From Microvelia longipes (Eukaryota; Arthropoda; Insecta; Hemiptera; Veliidae): a DNA stretch of 64,000 nucleotides. The stretch spans positions 9,534,354-9,598,353 of the forward strand of contig JACMZG010001913.1 in the NCBI GenBank assembly GCA_018340805.1. Reading direction: 5' to 3'. The notes beneath the pieces were generated by a model. It was not told where the DNA came from. It worked only from the letters and a program-made list of their open reading frames with translations, and searched no databases. A program made the position numbers and the translations under genes. Below, piece by piece: positions 22,441-35,029 of this stretch (positions are counted from its first letter, which is position 1; every line of letters starts with the position of its first letter).

Positions 22441-24590
22441 TTTGTTTAAATTTTAAGATATAGAAAGAAACTGTGCATTGCCCTAACTCTTATTTAGTTA
22501 GAGCTCCGAAGACACTTTAAACGGAAAGTATAACGATCTATTACCCTTTCGGGTTATCGCATTTTATTTTTACTTATTCAACTTATCTATCTTTTTTTCT
22601 CAATTTTTATTTTACTTTATTTCATCTAATTTCAATATTATCTTGCATGGATAAGTTATTCGTCAAATTGTTTAAATTTAAGTTAAAAATTTATTTTCTT
22701 GAGACGTTTTTAGAATATGAATTTCAGTCTTGGTTGTCTGGTTGGTATTCTGTGTCCCTTCAATCTATTATTTAATCTATATTACGTTTTAAGTAAGTTT
22801 CTGTGAGACGTCGGTGTAATATAAAATAGAAAAATGTACATTTCTTATTTAGGATAGCGTTCCTAACCTAAGAGAATGAGGAATAATCGTAATAGCGAAA
22901 TGTGAGCGAATTTTTTTCCATCTGCCTCTTAAAAAACATAATTTTCTTTTACCACTCTCTCCTCTTCTACCCCAAAATTTAAAAACAAATTGCCTGTACG
23001 TATTTTTGTATCAATGAACGTCTGTGATTTGATACATAAATCCATGTACAAGAGACTTTATGACCACATTTTTGGGAATACATTGTAAGCAGTATTATCT
23101 GACAGTAACAAAAAGTAATTCCCACCAAATTAAGAACTGACTATGGGACAAACACAACATGCTGTTAATTGACATTACAAATCAAGGCTCATATGATTAA
23201 TATAATTAAATTAATTTATATTTAAATTTTAAATGGCGGCTCTTGAGTAAAATTATTCATAAATTTGTGGACTGTGATTCAAAATCAGTGACGGTAAAGA
23301 AGTCTCATTTTGAAAGTTCAAAATCCTTTTGGTGGTGGTCTTGTTAGTGAGAAATTTAAAGTTCTTTACGTTTCGTCTCCACTGTTAGATACATCTTTAG
23401 GGGCAAGATAGAACGCTGATTTACAAAAATACTTTTCTGGTGGCTAAGCTCCATTTTTAATTCTTTGGACAAAAAATAAAGTTTTGGCATACTTAATAAA
23501 GTATGGGAGAGAAGCTAGCAAGATATTTGAAAGGCTTAGCCTTTTCAAGCTCTCCCCTAAATCCGTCTATGCAAGAAGGTGAGTTCATAACTCAACTTTA
23601 CGGAGTAAATAATACAAATAAATAAATGCCTGTTTTAGTGCCTTTCGTCCCATCCACGTATTTACCTCACGAGAACAACCTCAAGTGAGTCCCATCCGCT
23701 AAACCAGTTTTTATTTATGTATTATGAAAAAATGGCGAAAGCTATTTACTACAATTTTTTTAAAGACGGCTGCCAAAAGACAATACTCTGTAACTGACAG
23801 AAGATTGTATAATTTCATAATATTTTGTAAACAAACCCTCCGTGTTATTTTTATTTGCGCTTGAAAAATAAAAATTTTGTTTTTTATACTGGTTTGTACA
23901 AATTTCTATTATGCAATGTAACCTTTATCAATGACAGGCATCATTATATTAGGCATAACCTCCTCTATGATTACAATAACAAATGAAATCCTAAATATCC
24001 GAGAGCATAACCCTGCGAACCCAGAACCTCCGTTGCGCGAAATCAAATGGTTATACGATTACGGCTACAGTGGCATACTATGTGATTTAAATAATTACAT
24101 AACATTTTGAGATGACAGGGCACCTTTTCACGTAAGCACAAGTCTTATAGTTTTGTAAAGTTGTATAAAACAACTTTTAATGTCAAATGAACGAATGTTA
24201 GCAAGGATGCATTGTACATTTGTAGTATTTTTCTAATTCATAAACAAGATTTTCTTTACTGCTACAATTACGTGTAATAATTAGTTGTAATATTTCTACC
24301 CAAGTCCGAACCTAGGTATATTGTCACAAGTTCACTTTGCTTTTATAAAACTTAGTTTTTATCGTCAACTTTTAGTTTATTTAGTTCTCAATATGAATTT
24401 GTAAAACGTTGTTTATAAATATTATTTCTCATATTGTAGAAATAAGTGATTCGATTGAAAAATAAAGTGTTATTTTTCAATATCTTTATGAGTTTGCGTG
24501 CGCCTGCAGGTTTTTTGGGTAGACTAACTACGCAATACAGTTGTGTATTGCCTATATTGCCGCTGCACCACGGATCCCAGCATCAACCTA
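22441..24590 (+). other. ETHR intron, mainly unrecognised
   Basis: A relic related to the 29577 foldback (GGTGGTGGTC...TTTCGTCTCCACTGTTAGA...CATCTTTAGGG) lies at about 23325-23405. Otherwise there is AT-rich DNA without supported genes or RNAs. Confidence 0.45.
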
Positions 24591-24755
24591 ATGTTAGATT
24601 GTCACGTCGATGTCTCGACACGACGTAACATCGACACATGATTTTGTTAAAGTGTCGAGGTTATCAAGTGTCGATAAAACGTAAATTCCTGCCACGAAAA
24701 GTGTCGACGTTATGAAGTGTCGAGACGTCGTCGTGTCGAGACTATGATGCGGTAC
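24591..24755. repeat. Imperfect inverted/tandem GTGTCGA repeats
   Basis: CGATGTCTCGACACGACGT near 24608 is the approximate reverse complement of ACGTCGTCGTGTCGAGAC near 24724. In between are three AAGTGTCGA-type direct repeats. No coding sequence. Confidence 0.6.
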
Positions 24756-25288
24756 CAATATCTTTACATTATTTGATAGATAGATTTCAGTTCTATGTTA
24801 TAGGATTAGCTTTATGTGTTGAGTAAGTAGGACACTCTGGAAGGTAAAAGGTTAAACATCCGAGATAGCACGTTAATTTAATATAATATTGAAATACAAT
24901 TGTTTACTCAATATTGATAAGCTTGAAAAAACCTTTATACGTCAAGTGTAAAAAATTTATACGTAAAGATTTCATTTATTTTTATATGTTTTTACAATAC
25001 TCGTCTAATATACCAAGAACATTTTTGATTGTCGTATGGTATTAATTGTTCCTTTTAGCGAATTACTATGATTGGATGAGTATCAAGTGTTGCATAATTT
25101 CTAATATTATTCTCAAATTAATATCAATAACTTTAACACTGTATAATTACGTCCTTATTTCTTAGACAATTTTAAGTAAAGAAATCAGGACATAATATGC
25201 TAAAGTTTATTTAGATAAGGAGAATTTATATAACGCATCAAAATTAAATTGAAACCCCAACCAAAAATAATTATATGGACTTTCTGAA
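24756..25288 (+). other. ETHR intron, nothing recognised
   Basis: AT-rich and non-coding. Confidence 0.45.
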
Positions 25289-25606
25289 CATAGAGATATA
25301 TACTAGAGGGGGCATAGCCTATCTTAATACATTGAGAGGCCTGAAACATTTTTAGTGGGGCTCTCAGGGGCTCTGTGTAACCTCGTTGAAACCTCCTCTA
25401 AGAGGGAGGTTATAATTAATCAATTATTTTCGGCTTCCCGCAGATTGTTTGTGTTGTGATTTGTATTTTAAACATTCCACTATATAATTTACTGTTTTTG
25501 TTATGTTTCTTTGATGATAATGATAATCGAATGTGGTCAGGTTAGTTTTTCGATGTTTCAAAATTCAACCAATAGGGCCCCCTCTAGTAATATATATATA
25601 TCTATG
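25289..25606. mobile_element. MITE-like element with CATAGATATATACTAGAGGGGGC ends
   Basis: CATAGAGATATATACTAGAG at the left is mirrored by CTCTAGTAATATATATATATCTATG at the right. Short relatives with the same GCCCCCTCTAGTA terminus are at 36462-36548 and, half, at about 56000-56065. Non-coding. Confidence 0.65.
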
Positions 25607-26149
25607 TTTCTGAAGGTGCTTTAATTAATAATTTGAATTTAATGATGTATTATTGTTGATCTATTTAAGCCAGTATCCAGGGCATGGCAATGTGGAGGCT
25701 CACCATTATGTCCCACCATCCCTTGCCACCCCATCCACTCATCTATGAAGCTAAGAGTGACTAATATGTGCTCTATCGCTCTGTTAAATAAAGTTTTGCG
25801 ATTATCATTCAAATTTAAAAAAAAAATAATAATATACAGTAAATAGTATATATTTATATTGAAACCCTTGCTACAATATGAGCGCACGTAGGATCCAACT
25901 TATCGTTTACAATGAGCAATATCTACTGCTTTTTATGGATGCTTATTTGAGACATGACGAACTAAGCTACTATACCTTGTAAATGCCGTTTGGCATGCTG
26001 AACAAGATATCATTATAGCAAGAAACATAAAGTAAACGAAGTAACAACCACAAACGAGAAAGAGCAAAGAGAGATGTGGCAGGACAATGCAACTTTACGA
26101 TGGTTGTGAAGGAATTAACTTTTAGTTGTAGGTTTAATGTGTTAAAGAC
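25607..26149 (+). other. ETHR intron, nothing recognised
   Basis: Minus-strand open frames at 25639-25887 and 25970-26194 show no known domain. Confidence 0.45.
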
Positions 26150-27405
26150 AAAGAGACTAAAACTATTAGAGGGAGTACGGAACCCCATTAACACAGTGAA
26201 AACGGGTCTGGAAATGAGACAGTTTCCATAGGTGCCCTAACTGTACTTACCCCTACTATAGTCTTCCAAGAGAAAGACTAGATACTCCCCCACCCCCTAC
26301 AACTCCTATTGTAGCATGCACTCTACTAACGGCGGACATTTTTCAGTGATGCCTCATTAAACCACTTTATTCAAATCTAACAATTAAAGAATACATGCAA
26401 TAGATAATAATTAAAACTTATTTTAAATTCATTTTACTTGATTTAAAACAAAATAGTCGAAAAATAATGTAATATTTATGTGAAATTGTAATTATTAGGA
26501 AAAATAAAAAAATGACGTCACCAATGTACCGTTACGGCGCTTAGCTCCTCAAGGAATGATAAGAACTGTTGTATCCTCCCTCTAATAGTTTTAGTCTCTT
26601 TGGTTAAAGAGTTTGAAAAAAGAGTGGAGGTGATAGTGGGGTATGGGTGCTATGCAAACAGAAGGGGTAGAGCTTTAACAAGGATGTTGAGTAAAGGGGA
26701 TGACGCTCTAAGTCGAATCGCCATTCAACAAAGTGACCCCATCGAAAATAAAAACATAGAGAAGAATTCAACACGAAACACACGTCAAAAACCAACTGCA
26801 CATGCTTGGTACGAACTGCGCATGCTTATGATCCTTATAACAGCGCAGGTCTTAAAATTTAGAGGCAAACTTAACTCTCAATGGGTTTCCCTTTGTTTTG
26901 CTTGCGAAGGTTATAAACAAATAGAAAAAAGTTCATACTTTTTAACTGTGTTTTTGTTAATATTGCTTAAAATTAACAACATTAAAGAAAATTAAGAACA
27001 TTACAACCAAAATTGAATCTTGAAAACTAGCAAAACATTTCACTAGGCTAAAAAAAGGTAAAATATTAACACATTTAACTTACTCTCTACGAAAAGTAAA
27101 CGGTAAAGCTTCAATTACTCTCACTAAAGTGGCTACCTAGACTCCAAAATGTAAAATATAAGCACAAATGACTTGGCAAGCACCAAATGTAACAATAACG
27201 AAAGCACTGAAGAAAGTTGAGAAGCAAACTCGACAACCAAGAATTGTATAACAACTTAGCTACATAACCTGCGTATGGCGCCTTCTTTAATTATAACCTA
27301 AGGGAAGGTAAGTTTGCTCCTATTTCTCTATCTCATACAACTTCCATGAGGTCAGAAATGTTTCTTAATGCGTCATCCCCTTTATTCAACATCCTTGAGC
27401 TTTAA
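26150..27405. repeat. Block of large-spaced inverted repeats
   Basis: CAAAGAGACTAAAACTATTA (26150) is inverted at 26580-26603. ACAAGGATGTTGAGTAAAGG and GGGATGACGC (about 26678-26705) are inverted at 27370-27395. Several such pairs suggest one or two decayed foldback transposons. The 131-residue frame at 26600-26995 runs through an arm and has no recognisable domain. Confidence 0.55.
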
Positions 27406-27489
27406 ACACACACATACCTCACAGACCACTACTCGCTCCAAAGTTAGGGTGCAGTCAAATTACGCCCATCTATAGCTCCAAGTTACCAC

Positions 27490-27655
27490 TTCCACCCAAA
27501 AATGGATATAATTAGCTCTAACCCCAATTATAGGAAACTCCTTTTATTCTCGTGGAAGAAAATGTCACTTTTTACTCCTAAGGGAGTAAAAAGTACTTCT
27601 TTACTTTTTAAAAATCTAGTCAATAAGCTGCATATTATACACCGTCTGGAGAGAT
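27490..27655 (+). repeat. Right-end fragment of the CCAGACG-type MITE family
   Basis: It shares CTCTAACCCCAATTATA and ACTCCTAAGGGAGTAAAAAG and the terminus ACACCGTCTGGAGA with the full element at 10782-11304 (inverted). It ends about 100 bp before ETHR exon 4b. Confidence 0.65.
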
Positions 27656-27758
27656 AATAATATTTTCCAAAACATAATCTTTATCTAATGTAACAACGTA
27701 TTACCGAACAGTGCAGAAAGAATGATATTTTAATTTATTGCTCTGCTTTTTATTTCAG

Positions 27759-28461
27759 TCCAGTCGTATTAGTGACGAGTTTCCGGTACGAAGAGTACTA
27801 CGACGGCAAGTTGGAGCCGGTCTGCCTCATGGAAAACGAACACCACTGGCAGAGCATTTACTTCCTGATATCGCTCGGCATATTCTTCGCACTGCCGTTA
27901 GCCATACTCATAATTTTATACTCAATAATAGCTCAACACTTGATGTCAAACCCCGTCGGTCCGGCGGGATCGTCGGCTCTCCGCTACCGGCGTCAAGTAG
28001 TCATGATGCTCGGTGCCGTAGTTTTATCGTTTTTCCTTTGTTTATTACCATTTAAAGCTCTAACGTTTATTATAGTCGTGTCACCTGAATCAGTTTTATC
28101 ATTAGGTCCTGAAAAGTATTATAACGTATTATATTTTTCAAGAATCATGTTCTATTTAAATTCGTCAGTTAATCCAATCTTATATAATTTAATGTCATCT
28201 AAATTTCGAGATGGGTTTCGAAAGTTGTTGAAAATCCCTAAAACTGATATATTGGGTAGGAAAGGTACTCTGACTACTACTACTACTCTGACGTCATCAT
28301 CAAGTAGAAAGTCTTCCTCGGATCAAGTCTTAAAAAGAAGTTTAGTTAGAATGATGAGTTTAGATGATAGCTCGAAACTCGACTGCTCTCATGTTACGAC
28401 TACAATTAAAATTGTTTCTAATAATCATTCCATACGAAGACATGATGAGAGTTATGTGTAG
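27759..28461 (+). CDS. ETHR: ETHR alternative last exon 4b: ECL2, TM5-TM7 and C-tail
   Basis: The acceptor CTGCTTTTTATTTCAG precedes 27759. The T completes the same split serine as in exon 4a, then PVVLVTSFRYEEYYDGKLE begins. It has 233 whole codons: loop-2 cysteine (EPVCLME), TM5, loop 3, TM6 (FFLCLLPFKAL), TM7 with NPILY, helix 8 (FRDGFRKLLK) and a Thr/Ser-rich tail ending ESYV before TAG. It aligns along its length with exon 4a but differs most in loop 2, TM5, the TM6-TM7 loop and the tail. These regions shape hormone and G-protein contacts in the family. The last codons and stop are part of the first unit of a 33-bp minisatellite that continues as the 3'UTR. Together with 4a this matches the known ETHR two-isoform layout. 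Confidence 0.88.
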
Positions 28462-28962
28462 TATACCACAACAAGAGATGAGAGGTGTGAAGAGGTAGTA
28501 TACCACAACAAGAGATGAGAGTTATGTGTAGCACCAAAACAAGAAATGAGAGTTATGTGTAGTATACCAACAAAGAGATAGTTATGTGTAGCACACACAA
28601 CAAATGAGAGTTATGTGTAGTATACCACAACAAAGATGAGTTATGTGTACACCACAACAAGAAATGAGAGTTATGTGTAGTATACCACAACAAGAGAAAA
28701 GAGTTATGTGTAGTACACCAACAAGAAAAAATATAAATAAATAAATAAATAAATCGTTTATTTATATATAAATACCTGTTTACAAAGGTTAAATTACAAA
28801 TCATAAATAAATAAAATAATATATATTGACCATTTGTGTCGCATAAGCTCAAGGCTTGTGCGCGACACATATAGTTATGTGTTGTATACCACAACAAGAG
28901 AAAAGAGTTATGTGTAGTATACCACAACAAGAAAATATAGTTATGTGTAGTATATCCCACCA
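28444..28962 (+). repeat. 33-bp minisatellite overlapping the ETHR 4b stop codon
   Basis: The unit is near GAGAGTTATGTGTAGTATAC plus CACAACAAGAGAT. About 12 copies occur, many with small deletions, interrupted at 28735-28870. The first unit supplies the final ESYV codons and stop of ETHR exon 4b. The 144-residue minus-strand frame here is repeat translation. Confidence 0.92.
28735..28870 (-). mobile_element. LINE/SINE 3'-end fragment inserted in the minisatellite
   Basis: In minus-strand sense it reads ...TTTGTAAACAGGTATTTATA...AAATAAACG followed by (ATTT)n, a typical retroposon 3' end. The minisatellite resumes on both sides, so this is an insertion into the array. Confidence 0.6.
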
Positions 28963-29576
28963 AAACTTTAGCTACACATTTTGCCACATTTCGTTCGATG
29001 CAGTGCTAATCCAATAAGGACCACTAAAGAAATATAATATAGATGTTAAAATTATTGTGATTAAATTAATATATTGGTTTAATTATGGTCTCGTAAACCC
29101 CTTTTAGAGAAACGATTATGTTGGTCTGTCATTCAGATTTAGTTCTCGGATCAAGATAATTGTTTCTTTGCAGGATCTTAGCTAAGGACTTTTGCTAATT
29201 GCAAAACTGTAAAGTGAATGTTGCCGACCATTGGGCATGCCTCATACCAAATAATGCATTAAATCAGTATTAGATATTTTAACTATACTATAAATAAGAG
29301 ATAATATTGTGTATTGTTAAGTGTTGTTTCTTTGGTTGTAAACAAGTGCAGGTCGCTTTAGGTAAAAGATGAATTTAATGTTTTCTTAGTATTCACATTT
29401 TTATTTTTGAAACCCTTTAAATAAATACGTCCGCCATTCTAGGCAACTCTATTTTAATGAATGTTGATTCCTCGTATTTCAACAACTTCCGTCAGAGTGC
29501 AATGACTAGACTGCATATCTTACCAAGCTCATCAATAAACTACGTAGGCTTCCGCTGTTATTGTCATAAAGATTTA
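28963..29576 (+). other. DNA downstream of ETHR, nothing recognised
   Basis: No gene or repeat was matched. Confidence 0.45.
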
Positions 29577-29798
29577 GGTCTTCCGGTGGTGACCGCGTCA
29601 ATGTAGATGAAAAATCCAACGTTTCGCTTCCACTGTGGGAGTCATCTTCAGGGATGTAGGACATCATGGATGAAACACAATGCTCTACACAGTTCAGTTT
29701 TGTAGAGCATTGTGTTTCTATCCATGATGATCTACAAACCTATTCTCGGATTCTCCATCTACATTGACGCGGTCACCACCGGAAGACCTAAATCTTTT
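29577..29798. mobile_element. Foldback MITE with AAAGATTTAGGTCTTCCGGTGG ends
   Basis: The arms pair for about 45 bp (AGGTCTTCCGGTGGTGACCG against CGGTCACCACCGGAAGACCT), and an inner hairpin AATGCTCTACA/TGTAGAGCATT lies at the centre. Partial relatives at 23325-23405 and 57030-57130 show it is a dispersed family. Confidence 0.8.
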
Positions 29799-30011
29799 AG
29801 CTCATCAAGCTACTAAATTTGTTAATCTCAATAAAAATGGTAAAAATCATAATGAGGAACTTGCATATGTCTCAGATTACTAATTCGACCATATTTTAAA
29901 ACAAGTTGTTTTTTATGGCAAAAGTATACAAATTTTTTGTTATACCGAGCCATATTTTATTTATTGATTTGAGGTAATTTGTCTTTATTTTATTTTATAA
30001 AAATGTAATAA

Positions 30012-30330
30012 TATCCTTAACTGTATACCTAAACTGTAAACATAATTTCCTTACCTAAACTAAACCTAACCTGTTTACCTAAACTGTAAACATAACATTT
30101 TCCTTACCTAAACTGTAAACCTAACATTTGTCTTAAACTAACATAACATTTCCTTACCTAAACTGTAAACATAACATTTCCTTACCTAAACTGTAAACCT
30201 AACATTTGTCTTACCTAAACTGTAACTTAACATTTCCTTACCTTAACTGTAAACCTAAACATTCCTTAAGGCTCCTTAAGGAAAATGTTAGGTTTAGATA
30301 AGAAAAATATCTTCGAATACGGGCCTAAAA
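30012..30330 (+). repeat. 28-bp tandem array with a GAATACGGGCCTAA terminus
   Basis: About nine copies of CCTTACCTAAACTGTAAACATAACATTT run to about 30265, followed by the same end that closes the 99-bp palindrome at 15628. The array may have expanded from one arm of such an element. Confidence 0.8.
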
Positions 30331-30761
30331 AACCAGCATGTAACTAATTAATAATTGTCATAAAAAGTTTCCAAATAATTTATATGCACTAGAAAAACAT
30401 ATTTGCTTGGTCAAGGCAAAGTACAGACTAACTTCGACCTAACTATGTACAGCTTTGACCTAAAAACATTGAACGGACATCATCATTAAATCAATAAACA
30501 GATTTAATGTAAAAATATTTTTTTTTTTACTTTAGAGCGCCTGCAATGTATTTTATAAAAAAATTATAATCATTAATTTATATTTTTTTTACTAACAATA
30601 TATATATATGTGATTCATAAAAATTAAAAATTATTTTGTAAATTATTATGAATGTGTTAGTCAATGTTATTAAATAGTTTAAATGAAATTTCGTAAATTC
30701 TAAAATAATACTTATATTTGTATGAATTTTAATAAAATATATTAATTAGTGAGTAAAAGCA
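30331..30761 (+). other. Intergenic AT-rich DNA
   Basis: Nothing recognised. Confidence 0.45.
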
Positions 30762-30782
30762 GCAGTCTCTCCTCAAACAGTA

Positions 30783-30848
<66 letters not shown>

Positions 30849-30857
30849 ATATATATA

Positions 30858-30888
<31 letters not shown>

Positions 30889-31190
30889 TTATTTTATTGT
30901 TTTTTTTTTTTCTAATATGTTATTTTTATTAGAGTATTTTATGTGATATATTTTACTTTGTTGGTTAGGCACTGATGATGATCCGTTAAGATTGAAAGCT
31001 GGCTATGTCAAATATAGATCATTAGTGGAGAGACTCTGTTTTATTTCATATATTTACGGCTTTCAACTGTTAACAGTCATCATCAGTACCGTTATAAAGG
31101 AAGGAAGAAAAAAATATAATAAAGTTTTTTTCTTCCTTTTCTTCTCGAAAGCCTGATTTGTAAGTATACATTCTGTTTGAGGAGAGACTA
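30762..31190. mobile_element. Foldback element with AGTCTCTCCTCAAACAG ends and an internal TA tract
   Basis: AGTCTCTCCTCAAACAG (30764) is mirrored by CTGTTTGAGGAGAGACT (31164). Inside are CACTGATGATGATCCGTTAA (30970) and an inverted TTAACAGTCATCATCAGT (31069), the core motif shared with elements at 33113, 46905 and 52075. Confidence 0.65.
30786..30890. repeat. (TA)n microsatellite
   Basis: About 100 bases of TA dinucleotides with short interruptions. Confidence 0.95.
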
Positions 31191-31661
31191 AAGATTTTTC
31201 TTAATAATTACCTCAATTGTTGAAAAATATTTTTATACATTTGTTTGTGTTTAATTTCCAGTAGAAATTATATTTAAAAATTCGCTAATGTGATGTTATT
31301 AAATATTATGATTTTTAGAGTTTGGTACATTTAATACGTCACGACAAGTAACTCGACTTCTTATAGAGTTATCACGATAAAATTTTGTATTGCATAGTAT
31401 TTCAATGATTACCTAGAATGGTTAACTAAACACGATAACTTTATGAATTAAAATCTAAGCATAGAATGACAACTACAGGTTTAGATGCTAATCTGAAGTT
31501 GGTATCAATGTCACATCATGCCGGGTACTTATTCTAAAGCTATTGTTTTACAAACGATGATTCCTTAGACGTTCTGAAGCGATTTTTCAAAGACCTTAAA
31601 AGGTCATGAAGGAGGGTATGAAGGGATGTAGATTTTTTGAATGGGGGGTCTCCCTGATTAA

Positions 31662-31663
<2 letters not shown>
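31191..31663 (+). other. Intergenic, nothing recognised
   Basis: No supported feature. Confidence 0.45.
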
Positions 31664-31727
<64 letters not shown>

Positions 31728-31736
31728 TTATATATA

Positions 31737-31769
<33 letters not shown>
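31664..31769. repeat. Compound (TA)n-(TG)n microsatellite
   Basis: About 75 bases of TA followed by 14 TG dinucleotides. Confidence 0.95.
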
Positions 31770-31771
<2 letters not shown>

Positions 31772-31864
31772 AGATTTTTGTATCCTACACGTTTCTATGG
31801 GACGCGATAACATTCGAACGTTTCTTTTCATCAGAACAAAACTTGGTACAAAAATCAACTTTGT

Positions 31865-32330
31865 TAATGGCCCGGACCCACAAAAATGACCCCAAAAACT
31901 TTCAAGAAATCACAAATCTTCATATAGTGTTTAGATTGGGCTGAATCTATGTGTAGTATTTTTTACACATGTACTAATTTGTATGTTTTACAAACATACG
32001 AAATTCCATTGTATTATTAGAATTAGTTCTGTTTTTTTTTATTGACATATATATGAAAACAAAACATTATTTGTTTTGTTTTCAAAACATTATGTCAATC
32101 ATATACATTGATTGACATTATGTAAACAAACACGTATTTTTACGTGTATATTTTACTGTTTTAGTGGCAGTATGACACTATATAAACCAGTAATATGATA
32201 ATCTGATAAAGTATAACAACCATGTGGCCGCGAAGCAGCCCCTATTGCCCACGCCGTGTAGCGGCCTCGGTGCGATGCGCCAAAGCCGCGGTGCGGCAAA
32301 GATGCAGAAGCCCTCTTGTTTTCTATTTGT
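31865..32330 (+). repeat. Dispersed repeat R2, copy 2
   Basis: It has the same block order as 12830-13316, ending in the GC-rich TGGCCGCG tail. A local palindrome (ACAAAACATTATTTGTTTTGT) is an addition in this copy. Confidence 0.75.
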
Positions 32331-32447
32331 AGTCAAGAATGTTGGACAGTTCCTAACGTTAGCTTAAGTACAAATGGGTTTTATTGTATTGGTAACTAAT
32401 TATTTTACCTACGACTTGAGTATAAATCAGGTTTTCGCATTTTGTTA

Positions 32448-32535
32448 TACGTCCCAATGGACGTAAAACAAATATTTACGTCCCTGAGAACGTAATAAAC
32501 ATATTTACGTCCCTAGGGACGTAAATATTGTAATA
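32448..32535. repeat. Palindromic TTTACGTCCC repeats
   Basis: Four to five GGGACGTAAA/TTTACGTCCC motifs in alternating orientation within 90 bp. Confidence 0.65.
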
Positions 32536-33112
32536 AAAATCTCCCTGATCTTAAATTATACACAGGTCGTTGCCTGTGTAGAACGTCAGCGACCCTTATG
32601 TCCATGGTTATATAGAGTCATCAATGCCAAATAAAATCAAAGTCACGGAACAAATTCTAGATAATGTAAAGCATGAAAAAGAGAATGTATACAAAAAACC
32701 TACAATCGTGATTAACAACTCTTCAAATTGTAACTTCTCATTCCCATCATCATCAAGAAATTTTTAGAAATTAGTAAGAAATATATTTTAATTATTATTT
32801 AAGTTGTAGGTAAAATTTAATACGCGCAGGGATCGAAGAATTTCAGCTCACGTATTACCAGGCTCTGCTAGGCCTCTGGAGTCAATTTTAGTTCTCTCCC
32901 TCGGCAAAGCCTCGGAAGCTAACTTGTTTACCTCCTGGTGATAATAAAGTTTTGACCTGCGGCTTCGCAATAGGTAAAAACTTAGCTATAAAATTTTCTT
33001 TTTCCCCTTGCCGCGTAAATAACTATTAGTTATGATGTAAAAAGCTACTTGTATAATTCTATAATTAAATTTTAATTTTTAAAGTTATGTGATAATAGCA
33101 GGGTTCCACAAC
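32536..33112 (+). other. Intergenic, with a CTCGGCAAAGCCTCGG motif
   Basis: The motif at about 32900 is related to the 11340 array. Nothing else was recognised. Confidence 0.4.
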
Positions 33113-33370
33113 CCGATTACTATAATCAGAGTAATAAAATAAGTCTTTCCACTGGAGTCAAAAATTTATTTATTTAAAATAAAGCATAACCAGCTTTCAA
33201 CCAACTAAAGGTCATCATCGGTGCCGGTGAGGTGTTAGGAAGCTAGGTTCCTAGGTTCCTGCACCGGAACTGATGATGACCTTTAGTAGGTTAAAAGCCG
33301 GTTATGCTTTATTTAAAATAAATTTTTGACACCAGTCTAGAGACTTATTTTATAACTCTGATTATGATGA
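33113..33370. mobile_element. Foldback element, about 110-bp arms
   Basis: Arms run from TATAATCAGAGT/ACTCTGATTATGA inward through GTCAAAAATTTATT/AATAAATTTTTGAC, AAAGCATAACC/GGTTATGCTTT and AAAGGTCATCATC/GATGATGACCTTT to a small centre. The GATGATGACC core links it to a family with at least four members in the window. Non-coding. Confidence 0.85.
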
Positions 33371-34432
<1,062 letters not shown>

Positions 34433-34587
34433 TTATTGATTTATTTATCTGCATTATTAATATATTTTACCTACATTTGCTGATTTATTTATACTGCAGC
34501 ATGATACATTGTGCAATACACTGATATCATTACTACCCTTGTTTTGCGCTAATGATGGCCTTACGCTAGGTACTTTTTATTATGCGG

Positions 34588-34737
34588 AGAGACTGTTCTA
34601 TTCTATTCACAATGAACTCCATTCACGCTCATTCTTAAGATAAAATTGGTATTACATTGGTTGAAACACTATCAATATTATTTGTAGTACGTCGAGAGAC
34701 TTTGGGTCTGTACTGTCCCGTCGATGAATCATTTGGT
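34588..34737 (+). repeat. Duplicated 150-bp segment, copy 1
   Basis: It starts TATGCGGAGAGACTGTTCTA and runs to CTGTACTGTCCCGTCGAT. It is nearly identical to 37018-37172, which suggests recent transposition or duplication. Confidence 0.85.
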
Positions 34738-35029
34738 GGACAGATCGTTACTTCGACAAATCAGTTGGTCGATAAATCGCTTCGTCAATAAATTATTTGT
34801 CGACCAACGACTTTGTTGACGAGACGATTCGGGTTGTCGAGTCGACAAATCATTCCATTGACTGTCGACCAACTAATTTGTCGACGGAACGAATCCATTC
34901 CGTATATTTACATATACTTCACTCCGATTAACTCTGTTTCTTAGTTAGATATCCTCGAAAAATTGGTTCCAATGCCCTTAACTAGTTTTTAAAGATCCAT
35001 ATTATAGTATGCTTCTATTTGAAATTTTA
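34738..35029 (+). repeat. Imperfect GTCGACAAAT/ATTTGTCGAC repeats
   Basis: Seven or so variants of TCGACAAATCATT in both orientations (about 34690-34885) precede unrecognised DNA. Confidence 0.55.

Noticed and set aside
26600..26995. 131-residue plus-strand frame
   Set aside because: It runs through inverted-repeat arms and has no domain, start context or splice support.
28553..28987. 144-residue minus-strand frame
   Set aside because: It is the reverse translation of the 33-bp minisatellite (repeated YTTHNS-like units).
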